Part shown: in pieces, positions 7,746-16,326 of the stretch
Layout of the letters: every line of letters begins with the position of its first letter
Position numbering within the stretch: position 1 is the first letter of the stretch
NCBI GenBank assembly: GCA_000179315.1
Contig: ADZZ01000077.1
Location: forward strand, 1 to 39,117
DNA from: a delta proteobacterium NaphS2
GTDB lineage: Bacteria > Desulfobacterota > DSM-4660 > Desulfatiglandales > Desulfatiglandaceae
Direction of reading: 5' to 3'
Length of the DNA: 39,117 nt
Position numbers and translations under genes: made by a program
Notes under the pieces: model-generated
What the model was told of the DNA's origin: nothing
The model's input: the letters and a program-made list of their open reading frames with translations, nothing else
Database searches by the model: none

Positions 7746-8632
7746 CAGGTCGCGTGGCCAAGAGTCTGGCCACGATTTTAATCCAAGGAGAAAGCGGCAC
7801 GGGTAAGGAACTGATTGCCAGGTTGATCCATGATCTGAGCCCGCGCTCCCAGAACCCCATGACCATCGTCAATTGCGCGGCACTCTCCGAGCATCTGCTG
7901 GAAAGCGAATTGTTCGGTCACGAAAAGGGGGCTTTTACGGGTGCTTCCGCACTGCGGAGGGGCCGATTTGAAGAAGCGGACGGTGGAACGCTTTTTCTGG
8001 ATGAAATCGGTGAATTGGACAATTCTGTCCAGGTAAAACTGCTGCGGTTTCTTCAGGAAAAAGAGTATCAGCGGGTGGGTGGCAACCGGACGTTCCACTC
8101 CGATGTGCGCGTTATCAGCGCCACCAACCGGGACCTGGAAGAAGAGATAAAAAAGGGCCGGTTTCGGGAGGATCTTTTCTATCGATTGAATGTGGTGAGC
8201 ATCAACATCCCACCGCTCAGGGACCGGCGGGAAGACCTGCCGCCGCTGATGACGCATTTCCTCCGGCAGTTTTCTTCGGAGAACGGTCTCAATATCAAGG
8301 GCTTTTCATCAAAGGCACGGGACCTGCTTATGAAGTACGACTATCCCGGCAACGTCAGGGAGCTGGAAAACATTCTGGAGCGGGCAGTGGTGATTGCCAG
8401 GGGTGACCATGTTGAAACCTCGGACCTTCCCTTTTCTGACAGGATGGCCGATGAAACCGAAAAGCGTCCCTGGAAGCGGGGAACCTTGAAAGAGTCCATC
8501 GACCTTCTGGAGCGGGAGATGGTGCAGCAGGCCATGATGGAAGCGGAAAACCATCAAACGCGGGCCGCAGGCATTTTAGGCATCAGTGAAAGAATGCTGC
8601 GGTATAAACTTAAGAAATACGGTCTTAAATGA
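7746..8632 (+). pseudogene. 5'-truncated sigma-54 transcriptional activator (NtrC type)
   Basis: Holds the AAA+ and DNA-binding parts only: Walker [13 protein letters not shown], the sigma-54 contact loop GAFTGA in [18 protein letters not shown], Walker [12 protein letters not shown], sensor and arginine-finger segments ([16 protein letters not shown]), and a Fis-type helix-turn-helix ([20 protein letters not shown]). Native sequence starts about at [12 protein letters not shown], so the receiver or other N-terminal input domain and the first AAA+ strand are missing. An ATG at 7754 would give 292 residues, but no ribosome site precedes it. If still expressed it would be unregulated; more likely it is a dead remnant. 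Confidence 0.82.
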
Positions 8633-8898
8633 TAGGGCTCTTACAGTTGAGCCACAGGCCGACAACAGTCCAATAGATTCTTACTCGTCCAATGTGAGAG
8701 AATATCTCTCAGATTTATAATCGCTTATAAGTGTTTTTGAACCGCAGAATATCGAACAAGGAATTTCGAATTATGAAGTTTTTTTCAAGTTCGCTTTAGC
8801 AGTACCAACACTCTTTACGAATATTGTGATTGTTTCATCCTCTCATGTGCCTTTATATGCTTTTATGTTGTGCGTAAAACTCATATTGAATCACTATA
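8633..8898. other. Intergenic region between convergent genes
   Basis: AT-rich, no open frame with a ribosome site and no clear terminator hairpin. Confidence 0.5.
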
Positions 8899-9657
8899 CT
8901 ACTGGCGCTCCTGTATTTTTTTCCAGGCATGCATATCCAGAAAACTTTCTTCTACACCGGCTTCCATTTTTTTTAACATCCTATATGGGACAGTAAAGGT
9001 TAAGGTCTCCCTGTCTACAAGCGCACGTTGTGTAATGTCAAAAAAACCTATTATTCCTCGGGGATGTTCCTTTCTCGCTTCTGCATATCCATACAGTATT
9101 GATTGACACGCCGCTCCAAAAGGTGCTGCAACGCTTTCATTGGTACCCCGGTCATAATCCATCATCACCACTAAAGCTGAAAGCTGGTCCGCATTTGTAA
9201 AAAAGACAATCAATTCCGGCTCATCCTTTTTCGTTACCTGTTCCCAGGGCTTAAACACTACGTACTCGGTTGGAACATCAGTGATTGGCAACGAATCAAT
9301 CCACTTTCTGACCAGTTCAGGGTTCTTATAGAGCCTTTCTCCCTTGGCCATAGCAGATCCGCCACGACCCATTTGTGCTGCGATTTCTTTGTTACCTGTG
9401 GAAAGAAGACAATCAACAGGCAATTTCCCATATCTGTCGCCAAAACCTAAACCTGTACCGCCACCGGGACAACCGAATGTTTTGCGGTCAAAATAGGCAA
9501 CGCGGCTTTTCCTGCTTGTCGCCACCAGCATGGTCGCAACACATCCCCCCTTGCTTCCTTCTTTAAAGTGGAGTCCATCGTCCGGCTTATCGTCTGTTAG
9601 AAATATTGCTACCGGCTGCATTTTTAATTTCAGAGCGTTAATGAGTTTACTGTTCAT
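8899..9657 (-). CDS. DUF169 family protein
   Basis: 252 residues, cytoplasmic, no signal or membrane segment. It matches the DUF169 pattern: start LKLKMQPVAIFLTDDKPDD, Cys-containing GGCVATMLVATSR and FGCPGGGTGLGFGDRYG, and the ending TLTFTVPYRMLKKMEAGVEESFL. The biochemical role of the family is not established; members often sit beside redox and methylamine- or corrinoid-related genes in anaerobes. It is the last gene of the leftward operon that begins at the sigma-54 promoter near 13765. ATG 9657 has AGGGAGGTATTGCT upstream, a good ribosome site. Confidence 0.85.
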   Translation of the reverse strand: MNSKLINALKLKMQPVAIFLTDDKPDDGLHFKEGSKGGCVATMLVATSRKSRVAYFDRKTFGCPGGGTGLGFGDRYGKLPVDCLLSTGNKEIAAQMGRGGSAMAKGERLYKNPELVRKWIDSLPITDVPTEYVVFKPWEQVTKKDEPELIVFFTNADQLSALVVMMDYDRGTNESVAAPFGAACQSILYGYAEARKEHPRGIIGFFDITQRALVDRETLTFTVPYRMLKKMEAGVEESFLDMHAWKKIQERQ

Positions 9658-9701
9658 AGCAATACCTCCCTACTATGGAATCAATGTTTAAAAAATAGTA
9701 C

Positions 9702-10748
9702 CTAAAATTTCCTGTCTTTATTCCAATTGCCGACCATTTCAACAAGCGTATAACCTGTAACAGGTTTTCCCTGATACGTTCCATTTATATCCGCTAACCC
9801 CTCGTATTTAGGCAGTAATTCAGAAGGAACTTCCTGCTCTTTTTTTATGGATTTTACAATTAGTCTGGCATTTAATTCAGCTATGTCGACAATCCAGCTT
9901 GTCGGATAACGCTGCCCGGTAGGACTGGTCCAATAATCACCTGCCGATTCTACCAGAGGTTTGATATTAGCAACAAGCTGAGAGCCATCTGGTTGGACCA
10001 GGGTGACCCAGCTGGATTGTTTCCCATAAAGATAAATATCCCATAAACCCAGCGCTTCTCCATTATCCAAAGTGAGATTCATCCAGGTCCAATACATATT
10101 CTGCTCCTGAAAACCTACCTCCATAGGTTGCTCTTTATTCCCGTATAAGTCATTACGCCATGACCATTGTCTATCGAACCACGTTTTGCCAAAAACCTTT
10201 ATTTGTTTGCCTTGGTAGTTTAACGTCCCGCTGCCCAGACCTTTTACGATGGAACATTGACCGGTAGGCATATTTCCAAAGAAATCAAATACACCGGATC
10301 CTGCATTATAAATTACTTCTCCCGGAAATTGCATATTCAAATCCACGGATCCCCAATCAAAATTAGCTGAGGCATTGATGGTATGTAAATCTCCGCTAAT
10401 TATACTTGTAGGTGTTTCGACATACATTCTGTCGGTTTCATATTTTACCGCTTCTTCAGAATATAAAATTTCATCGCTTTTAAAGGTTCCGTTTGTTATA
10501 TCAAGGACATTAAAAATACTTAATATTTTTAATGGGGCATCGGCAGGAGCAGGAATTTGAAGTTGGTGAATAAGGATATTAAACTTCTGCCCATCCTGGG
10601 ATTCTACATCCGCAATAACAAAAAAAGAGTTAGCATTCAAACCTGTTTTAAAAGCTAAATCACGTTCCACATCTATTAAATGAGGGATGCTTAATTTTTT
10701 TTGATTTGTTTTCATAATATTCAAGTTATTTATTTGCATTTTTTCCAT
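9702..10748 (-). CDS. CrtC/AttH-like (double lipocalin fold) protein
   Basis: 348 residues. The middle carries the mark of carotenoid 1,2-hydratase/AttH proteins, GKTWFDRQWSW (family G-x-x-W-x-D-R-x-W), followed by WTWMNLTLDNGEALGLWDIY and a C-terminal beta half (YPTSWIVDIAELNARLIV). Relatives include bacterial CrtC and fungal kievitone hydratase, which add water to C=C bonds, but many members have unknown substrates. There is no clear signal peptide. ATG 10748 has AGGAGG 5 nt upstream. It sits between the molybdopterin enzyme and DUF169, so it probably acts on the same compound; a hydratase or isomerase role is inferred only. Confidence 0.78.
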   Translation of the reverse strand: MEKMQINNLNIMKTNQKKLSIPHLIDVERDLAFKTGLNANSFFVIADVESQDGQKFNILIHQLQIPAPADAPLKILSIFNVLDITNGTFKSDEILYSEEAVKYETDRMYVETPTSIISGDLHTINASANFDWGSVDLNMQFPGEVIYNAGSGVFDFFGNMPTGQCSIVKGLGSGTLNYQGKQIKVFGKTWFDRQWSWRNDLYGNKEQPMEVGFQEQNMYWTWMNLTLDNGEALGLWDIYLYGKQSSWVTLVQPDGSQLVANIKPLVESAGDYWTSPTGQRYPTSWIVDIAELNARLIVKSIKKEQEVPSELLPKYEGLADINGTYQGKPVTGYTLVEMVGNWNKDRKF

Positions 10749-10845
10749 AATTGCCTCCTGTGTCTTATTGAGAAGTTTTTAAAATTAATGATATTTGGAA
10801 TAAGCGAACTCCGTTAAAGCCTACCTGTTTCCACATCATCCAAGC

Positions 10846-13032
10846 TCAATCCGAAGTCTCCTTTTCGATATTGCACAGCAATGCGGAGTGGGGCCAGCTT
10901 CCGGTTTCCTGACTGCAATACTCGGGGTCGTCCGGGCACAGGATATTGGCGTTGGACTCAAACACTTTGAAAAGCTCCGGCAGTTTCTCTTCACTCTCGG
11001 GGAACCACCATCCGTGCTGCAAATCAACCATGTCCTCGCGGATGGAATCCGAAACCCGGACCTTCTGGCGTATTTTCCCCGAAGGCGTGGAGATGACGGC
11101 CCAGTCGCCGGCGGCAAGATCCAATTTTGCCGCAGTTGACGGATGGATCGTGACAACGGGGTCGGGATGTTTCTTGCGGGCCTTTTCGATCTGCCTGTGC
11201 TCGGAATGGTACATGGGCTTAAAACGGCTCCCCGTGATGAGAACAAAGGGATACTCCCGGGCCAGGTCGGGACTTCCCACGGGACTTAAAACCGGTTCGC
11301 GGTACACCGGAAGGGGCGGCAGGTTCAGCTCCTCGAAAATCGAAGATTTAAGCTCCACCTTGCCCGAAGGCGTGCCGAACCCGTATTTTTCGTACAGGCG
11401 GAACTCCCGCTCCCCGAAAATGCCGTACTGGTCGGAAAACGCTTTGAACGTCAGTCCTATGGGCGCCAGGCAATAATCGTAGACCTGTTCCACCGTTTCC
11501 CAGGGCCAGTGCGCTTCCTGGCCGAGACGAAGGCCAAGGCCCCGGTAGAAATCATAGCTGTTGCGGCGCTCGTAAAGGGGCTCGATTCCCCGGGGACAGG
11601 GCATACAGAAATCCCGGGTCAGCCAGAGCTCCGGCTGCTCCACGGTGGAAGAGGCCGGGAACACGTAGTCGGCCAGGGCCGCCGAAGGGGTCAGGTAGTA
11701 TTCCATGACCACATAGAGATCGAGGGACTTTAACCCCTCAAACACCCGCATGGTATTGGGAAAGGAGAGCAGCGGGTTGCTTGCAAGGGAGATTGCCGCT
11801 CTCACGGGATAGGGTTTGCCGGTGATCATGGCGTTCACCACCTCCCTGGCATGGGCCAGGTTGGAGTGCCATGCTTCCGGGGCGGCCAGGTAGCCTTCGG
11901 GCAGTTTTTTGTTGGCCGCCTGGTTTTTCTCCCAACCGGGAAACCCGAAAAAAGGATACATATCGGCGCCCAGTTGCTTGGCCCGCTGGCTTTCGGGGAT
12001 GGCCTCATTCATTTCAAGGGCTTCCCAGTCGATGATCTTGCCGATGTCCCCGGCCATGCTGAGGGTTTCCCCGCCGGGAACCTCCAGGTTGCCGGTGATG
12101 GCCCTGAGAATGGCCCGGGCCCGGGCGCACTGGGTGGCATTGATGCCCTGTTTGTCCTGGCCGTAGCCCCAAGGAATGGTTGCGGGTTTGGCAGCAGCAT
12201 ACATGCGGGCCGCTTTTACGACAAGCGCTTCGGGGATGCCGGTGATTCGGGTTACCTTTTCAGGGGTATAGTCCGCCGCGGCGGCTTTCAGATCCTCAAA
12301 GCCCAGGGTCCAGTTCTCCACAAAGTCATGGTCGTACAGGCCCTCCTCGATAATCAGGCGGATCCAGCCCAGCATGAGGGCCACATCCGTACCCGGCCGG
12401 ATCTGGAGCCAGAGATCCGCCATTTCAGCCTCTTTTGTGCGCCTGGGTTCAACCACGATCAGTTGGACACCCTGTTTTTTGGCGCGGACCAGTTCGGCAT
12501 AGAGACCGACGGGATCGGAATTGACCGGATTGGCGCCCCAGAGAACAATACAGGAAGCTCTGACGGGACCGGGCATGCTCATGCCGCCGTAGGTGGCGTA
12601 CTCTGTGGCGTAACTCGGGCACATGCAGACGTTGTTCACCCCGCAGGTGTTGGGTGAGCCGAACAGGTTGAAGAACCTGCGGCAGTCCCAGTGATATGTC
12701 CGCTTGGTCCCGTGGGTGAAGGCCAGGGTTTCGGCGCCGTAACTGGTTTTAAGCGTTGAAAGTTTTTCCGCCACCTCGTCCAGGGCCTGTTCCCATGTCA
12801 GCCTCTGCCATTGGCCGCCGCCTTTTTCGCCCTTCCGTTTCAAGGGATAGTTCAGTCGCTGGGGGTGATGGACATGATCCGGCATCAGCCGCCCCCGCTC
12901 GCAGATAACGCCCCGTGTGACCGGGTGGTCCGGATCGCCCGTCACTTTGACGATTTTGCCGTCTTCAATATGCAGCAAAGTGCCGCAGCGCGGATGGCAA
13001 AGTCCGCAATAGCTTTTCCTTATTTCGGCCAT
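10846..13032 (-). CDS. Molybdopterin (Mo/W) oxidoreductase, DMSO reductase family
   Basis: 728 residues holding one [4Fe-4S] cluster and bis-molybdopterin cofactor. Cluster cysteines are C9, C12, C16 and C44 (YCGLCHPRCG ... VICERG). By comparison with related enzymes the metal ligand is probably C136 (NNVCMCPSY). Other family blocks: NPVNSDPVGLYAELVRAKKQG, VVEPRRTKEAEMADLW, and the C-terminal LQHGWWFPE. No twin-arginine signal, so it is cytoplasmic. The overall layout resembles acetylene hydratase and similar single-subunit enzymes, but the Asp that follows the second cluster cysteine in acetylene hydratase is His here (CHPRC), so that activity is doubtful. No partner electron-transfer subunit is encoded nearby apart from the flavoprotein upstream. 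Substrate unknown. Confidence 0.9.
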   Translation of the reverse strand: MAEIRKSYCGLCHPRCGTLLHIEDGKIVKVTGDPDHPVTRGVICERGRLMPDHVHHPQRLNYPLKRKGEKGGGQWQRLTWEQALDEVAEKLSTLKTSYGAETLAFTHGTKRTYHWDCRRFFNLFGSPNTCGVNNVCMCPSYATEYATYGGMSMPGPVRASCIVLWGANPVNSDPVGLYAELVRAKKQGVQLIVVEPRRTKEAEMADLWLQIRPGTDVALMLGWIRLIIEEGLYDHDFVENWTLGFEDLKAAAADYTPEKVTRITGIPEALVVKAARMYAAAKPATIPWGYGQDKQGINATQCARARAILRAITGNLEVPGGETLSMAGDIGKIIDWEALEMNEAIPESQRAKQLGADMYPFFGFPGWEKNQAANKKLPEGYLAAPEAWHSNLAHAREVVNAMITGKPYPVRAAISLASNPLLSFPNTMRVFEGLKSLDLYVVMEYYLTPSAALADYVFPASSTVEQPELWLTRDFCMPCPRGIEPLYERRNSYDFYRGLGLRLGQEAHWPWETVEQVYDYCLAPIGLTFKAFSDQYGIFGEREFRLYEKYGFGTPSGKVELKSSIFEELNLPPLPVYREPVLSPVGSPDLAREYPFVLITGSRFKPMYHSEHRQIEKARKKHPDPVVTIHPSTAAKLDLAAGDWAVISTPSGKIRQKVRVSDSIREDMVDLQHGWWFPESEEKLPELFKVFESNANILCPDDPEYCSQETGSWPHSALLCNIEKETSD

Positions 13033-13075
13033 CTTACGACCTCCTTATAAATTATTGGTACCATGTCGATATATT

Positions 13076-13708
13076 CTAGAATTGAGCCGCAACTTGACGG
13101 CATGCGTTACATCCTTTTTCCATTATTTCTTCCCTCATGTGAGGGAAAGCATCCATCCCTTCTATAACTACGGCTTCAAAATTTTTAATGCCCATGAAAT
13201 TCATCACCGCTTTCAGGTACGGAACTGAGTGATCCTCTTCCTTTCCGTAATGAAAACCTCCGCTTGCGTGGATGTGCAGACACTTTTTACCCGATCCGTT
13301 CAGCAGCCCTTTAGGCCCCTCTTCCGTGTATCGAAACGTCTTGCCAGCCACGCAGACGGAATCTATGTAAACCTTTAACTCAGCAGGGAAACTGAGATTC
13401 CACATGGGAGTGACAAAAACATACTTATCAGCAGCGGCAAACTGGTCCGCAGCTCTGTTGATACGCAGAATTTTTTTCTGTTCATCTCTGGTAAGTGCGT
13501 TGAAATCATGCCCTTTCAGCAGCTTATCCCAGCCGCTGAGCACATCTATGTCTATCCGCTGAATTGGATCGCGGTAGACATCGATAAAGTCAATTACATC
13601 GTTAGAGTTGTACTGCAAATAGGCTTCGAGGAACACCTTTGCCGCAGTCTGGCTGCTTGAATTTTCAACGGGTTTCAGATTACATGTGATGAACAATATA
13701 GTTGCCAT
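13076..13708 (-). CDS. Flavodoxin-fold FMN-dependent NAD(P)H reductase (azoreductase/quinone reductase type)
   Basis: 210 residues from ATG 13708 (AAGGA 8 nt upstream; a longer frame to 13741 exists but crosses the leader). Flavodoxin-like fold: first strand ATILFITCNLKPVENSSSQ, FMN-binding VTPMWNLSFPAELKVYIDSV, and HIHASGGFHYGKEEDHSVPYL, all as in AzoR-type enzymes. It reduces quinones, azo or nitro compounds with NAD(P)H in the family; here it is the first gene of the sigma-54 operon and may supply or take electrons for the downstream Mo/W enzyme, which is inference. Confidence 0.87.
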   Translation of the reverse strand: MATILFITCNLKPVENSSSQTAAKVFLEAYLQYNSNDVIDFIDVYRDPIQRIDIDVLSGWDKLLKGHDFNALTRDEQKKILRINRAADQFAAADKYVFVTPMWNLSFPAELKVYIDSVCVAGKTFRYTEEGPKGLLNGSGKKCLHIHASGGFHYGKEEDHSVPYLKAVMNFMGIKNFEAVVIEGMDAFPHMREEIMEKGCNACRQVAAQF

Positions 13709-13757
13709 AATTTTTTCCTTAATGGGGTATGCTATTTCCAATTCTAAGTTTGTCTTA

Positions 13758-13773
13758 TGCGAAGATCATGCCA
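13758..13773 (-). promoter_or_regulatory. Sigma-54 (-24/-12) promoter for the leftward operon
   Basis: On the minus strand the sequence reads TGGCAT-GATCT-TCGCA, with the invariant GG and GC exactly 10 nt apart, close to the consensus TGGCAC-N5-TTGCA. It lies about 50 bp before the azoreductase start, and a sigma-54 activator gene is divergent next door. Confidence 0.75.
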
Positions 13774-13814
13774 ATTATTTTTCCCGTTAAATGAAGGCAA
13801 ACTCTAAGCAAAAT

Positions 13815-13847
13815 ATGAAATATCACATCCATATTGCGATATTTCAT
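13815..13847. promoter_or_regulatory. Inverted-repeat enhancer (UAS) for the sigma-54 activator
   Basis: Perfect 10-bp inverted repeat ATGAAATATC - 13 bp - GATATTTCAT. It is centred roughly 85 bp upstream of the predicted leftward transcription start, the usual place for an enhancer-binding protein. A further half-site, GTGAAATATGAC, is at 13865-13876 just ahead of the activator gene and may serve autoregulation. Confidence 0.65.
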
Positions 13848-13893
13848 AATAGATGATATGTTTTGTGAAATATGACGAAAGGGAGGTTATGAG

Positions 13894-15402
13894 ATGAACC
13901 CTGAAGAATTTTTCAGGGAAATAACCCTGCGCATATGCAGCAGTCTCGATATAAAAGTTGTCCTGACAAGGTGTTTTGAATATCTAGAGCTGCATTTTCC
14001 CCTGGATGAAATAGCCCTCGATATTTACGATTCTCAACTGAGTGCCATAAGAAGAATTGCCCATGTTGCAGCCTCAGGGAAGCGGGTCGACGAAATTGTT
14101 CCCCTTCCCGAAAATGTTTGGAACTGGGTAAGAAATCTCACCGAGCCCATGACCATGACGGCATCTACAGATCTGCCGGTTGCCCAGGCAACAGCGCCGC
14201 TGGTCATGCGTGAGGGAAATTCAGACCTTGTTGTGCCTTTAAGTATTGGGAAAAAAAAGATCGGACTTCTCATTCTCAGAGCATATGGAGATGAAAAATA
14301 TGAAAGGAAACATCTGAATCTGATTAAAATCGTGTCGGAACCCTTTGCCTTGTCCCTTTCCAATGCACTTGCCCATGAAGAGCTTCTCAACTACAGCAAT
14401 ACCCTTCTTGATGACAACACCTTTCTGCAAAGAGAGCTTTCTTCCGGATTGGATGAGGAGATCGTCGGCAGGGACAGCGGATTGCGTAATGTCATGGACA
14501 TGGTGCGCCAAGTAGCTTCCCTTAACAATACCGTACTGTTAGTCGGTGAGACGGGCGTTGGAAAGGAAGTTATCGCCAATGCAATTCATTGTTCATCCAC
14601 CCGTAAAGAAGCTCCGTTTATAAAGGTCAATTGCGGTGCAATTCCAGACTCTCTTATTGACAGTGAACTTTTTGGGTACGAAAAGGGTGCCTTTACCAGC
14701 GCAAATAAAGACAAGCGAGGGCGTTTCGAACGGGCAAACACAGGAACAATCTTTCTTGATGAGATCGGTGAACTTCCCCTCCCTGCACAGGTTCGACTGC
14801 TTCGTGTATTGCAAAACAGGGAGATCGAAAGGGTTGGTGGGTCAAAAAGTATTGCTCTGGATATCCGGGTACTCACCGCTACCCACAGAAATCTTGAGCA
14901 GATGATCCGAGAGGGCAAGTTCCGTGAAGATTTGTGGTTCCGGGTGAATATGTTTCCCATATTCATTCCCCCTTTAAGGCAGAGAAGGGAAGATATCCCG
15001 GCGTTGACGCGTTGGTTCGTGCGAAGAAAAAGTAAGGAACTTGGACTACGTAAGCCTCCAGCCATTGTTCCGGGCGCTCTAGACCGTCTCGTAAAATATG
15101 ACTGGCCAGGAAACGTTCGCGAACTCCAGAATGTGATCGAGCGTGAAATTATTCTGTTTGAGGGCGGGCCCCTTGAATTTCGATCTCTATTGCCAGGATC
15201 GGAAGAACTGAAATCTCATTCTTTTCATAAAGAGCCAAACCTTCCTGAACCCGTACGCCTTGATGAAGCAATGGCGCTGCATATTGGAAAGGTTTTAGCC
15301 TTTACCAAGGGCAAGATTCATGGACCCGGAGGTGCTGCTCAGTTTTTGGATATAAACCCCAATACGCTGAGAAGCAGAATGCAGAAGCTTGGTATCAAAT
15401 AA
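13894..15402 (+). CDS. Sigma-54-dependent activator with N-terminal GAF-type sensor
   Basis: 502 residues, FhlA/NorR-like layout. Residues 1-170 form a GAF-like ligand sensor (ending SLSNALAHEELL). The AAA+ domain (about 190-420) has Walker A GETGVGKEVIA, Walker [14 protein letters not shown] and the conserved YDWPGNVRELQNVIE; a Fis-type helix-turn-helix closes the protein (GGAAQFLDINPNTLRSRMQ). The sigma-54 contact loop is GAFTSA rather than the canonical GAFTGA. Ribosome site GGGAGG before ATG 13894. It is divergent from the operon with the -24/-12 promoter, so it most likely activates it on sensing a small molecule. Confidence 0.92.
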   Translation: MNPEEFFREITLRICSSLDIKVVLTRCFEYLELHFPLDEIALDIYDSQLSAIRRIAHVAASGKRVDEIVPLPENVWNWVRNLTEPMTMTASTDLPVAQATAPLVMREGNSDLVVPLSIGKKKIGLLILRAYGDEKYERKHLNLIKIVSEPFALSLSNALAHEELLNYSNTLLDDNTFLQRELSSGLDEEIVGRDSGLRNVMDMVRQVASLNNTVLLVGETGVGKEVIANAIHCSSTRKEAPFIKVNCGAIPDSLIDSELFGYEKGAFTSANKDKRGRFERANTGTIFLDEIGELPLPAQVRLLRVLQNREIERVGGSKSIALDIRVLTATHRNLEQMIREGKFREDLWFRVNMFPIFIPPLRQRREDIPALTRWFVRRKSKELGLRKPPAIVPGALDRLVKYDWPGNVRELQNVIEREIILFEGGPLEFRSLLPGSEELKSHSFHKEPNLPEPVRLDEAMALHIGKVLAFTKGKIHGPGGAAQFLDINPNTLRSRMQKLGIK

Positions 15403-15454
15403 TAATCTATATTGATCGAACCAATCCATGATTCCGATCAAAGAACTGTCTTGC

Positions 15455-15527
15455 ATTTGCCCAGGCTCAGCGTTACTGGGTCGAGCGCGCTTTCCAGGAA
15501 TCGAAACACTGGAAATTGGATAAAAGG
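15455..15527 (+). pseudogene. Relic of a DDE transposase C-terminal region
   Basis: The frame reads AFAQAQRYWVERAFQESKHW, which resembles the conserved E-(6)-K segment of IS4/IS701-type transposases (RYW-E-RAFQ-x-x-K). An in-frame stop lies upstream (about 15429) and the rest of the transposase is gone. The relic is in the same frame as, and runs straight into, the chorismate mutase gene. Confidence 0.5.
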
Positions 15528-15536
15528 AGAATAACC

Positions 15537-16301
15537 ATGATTGCTCCCGAGCTTCATCTTATTGCTGCTCAGCTCGAAGGTCTTGAGGAAACAATAATCA
15601 CAAAACTTATCGATAGAGCTCAGTTCAAAGCCAATCTTGTGGCATACAAAGCCGGCAAGAGTGGATTTGATGGTGTGGAAAATGAAAGTCTTTTTGATCT
15701 TCGACTACGCTATCATGAAGAGATGGATGCCTATTTCGGTAGATTTTGTGTCCCGGAAGAACGCCCTTTTACTCCAGGCCTTCCTTTGCCAAGACGCAAA
15801 GTTACGCTTCCTCCTTCCTGTCTGGCTATTGATGAATATGAGAAGGTCAACCTCTCTGCGGAGATAAAAAGTGCCTATCTTGATTTGGTACCGAGGTTTT
15901 GTGCCAAAGGAGATGATGGCCAGTATGGTTCAAGTGTTGAGCACGATGTAATCGCGTTGCAGGCGATTGGACGTCGTATTCATTTTGGAGCAATGTACGT
16001 GGCAGAAAGCAAGTATCGCTCAGATCCTGTTCGCTATCGTCAACTTATCCGGGGAAACGATACCGATACGCTTATGCAACTGCTGACTCGTAAGGATGTT
16101 GAGAAAAGAATATTGCAGCGGGTAAAAGAGAAGTTACATCATATTCAGATTGAGGTAAACCGCGAGATACGGATTGTCATCGATCCGGAAGATGTTTTTC
16201 GATTCTACCGCGACTACGTTATTCCACTAACTAAAAAAGGTGAAGTGCTATATTTATTAAATCGCAGAACTCGTGTAGAGTGTGGAGCGGGACTTCCTTA
16301 A
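15537..16301 (+). CDS. Chorismate mutase, eukaryotic/yeast-type (AroQ beta-like)
   Basis: 254 residues; converts chorismate to prephenate for Phe/Tyr synthesis. The sequence follows the yeast enzyme: helix 1 LEGLEETIITKLIDRAQFK, central SSVEHDVIALQAIGRRIHFG, then AESKYRSDPVRYRQLI and the C-terminal YVIPLTKKGEVLYLLNRR. I start it at ATG 15537 with ribosome site AAAGGAG; the TTG at 15516 would fuse it to transposase-relic codons. Most bacteria use a much shorter AroQ domain, so the long form is notable. It stands alone, with no other aromatic pathway genes near, between a sigma-54 activator and a LysR regulator. Confidence 0.85.
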   Translation: MIAPELHLIAAQLEGLEETIITKLIDRAQFKANLVAYKAGKSGFDGVENESLFDLRLRYHEEMDAYFGRFCVPEERPFTPGLPLPRRKVTLPPSCLAIDEYEKVNLSAEIKSAYLDLVPRFCAKGDDGQYGSSVEHDVIALQAIGRRIHFGAMYVAESKYRSDPVRYRQLIRGNDTDTLMQLLTRKDVEKRILQRVKEKLHHIQIEVNREIRIVIDPEDVFRFYRDYVIPLTKKGEVLYLLNRRTRVECGAGLP

Positions 16302-16326
16302 ACGCAAGTCCTACTTCATGCCGGTC

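Noticed and set aside
7507-7872. Leftward 121-residue open frame
   Set aside because: Its last 77 codons are the nitroreductase remnant; the rest is antisense to the sigma-54 activator, so the frame is a chimera without a start signal.
10846-13032. Calling the molybdopterin enzyme acetylene hydratase
   Set aside because: The Asp next to the second cluster cysteine, needed for that reaction, is His.
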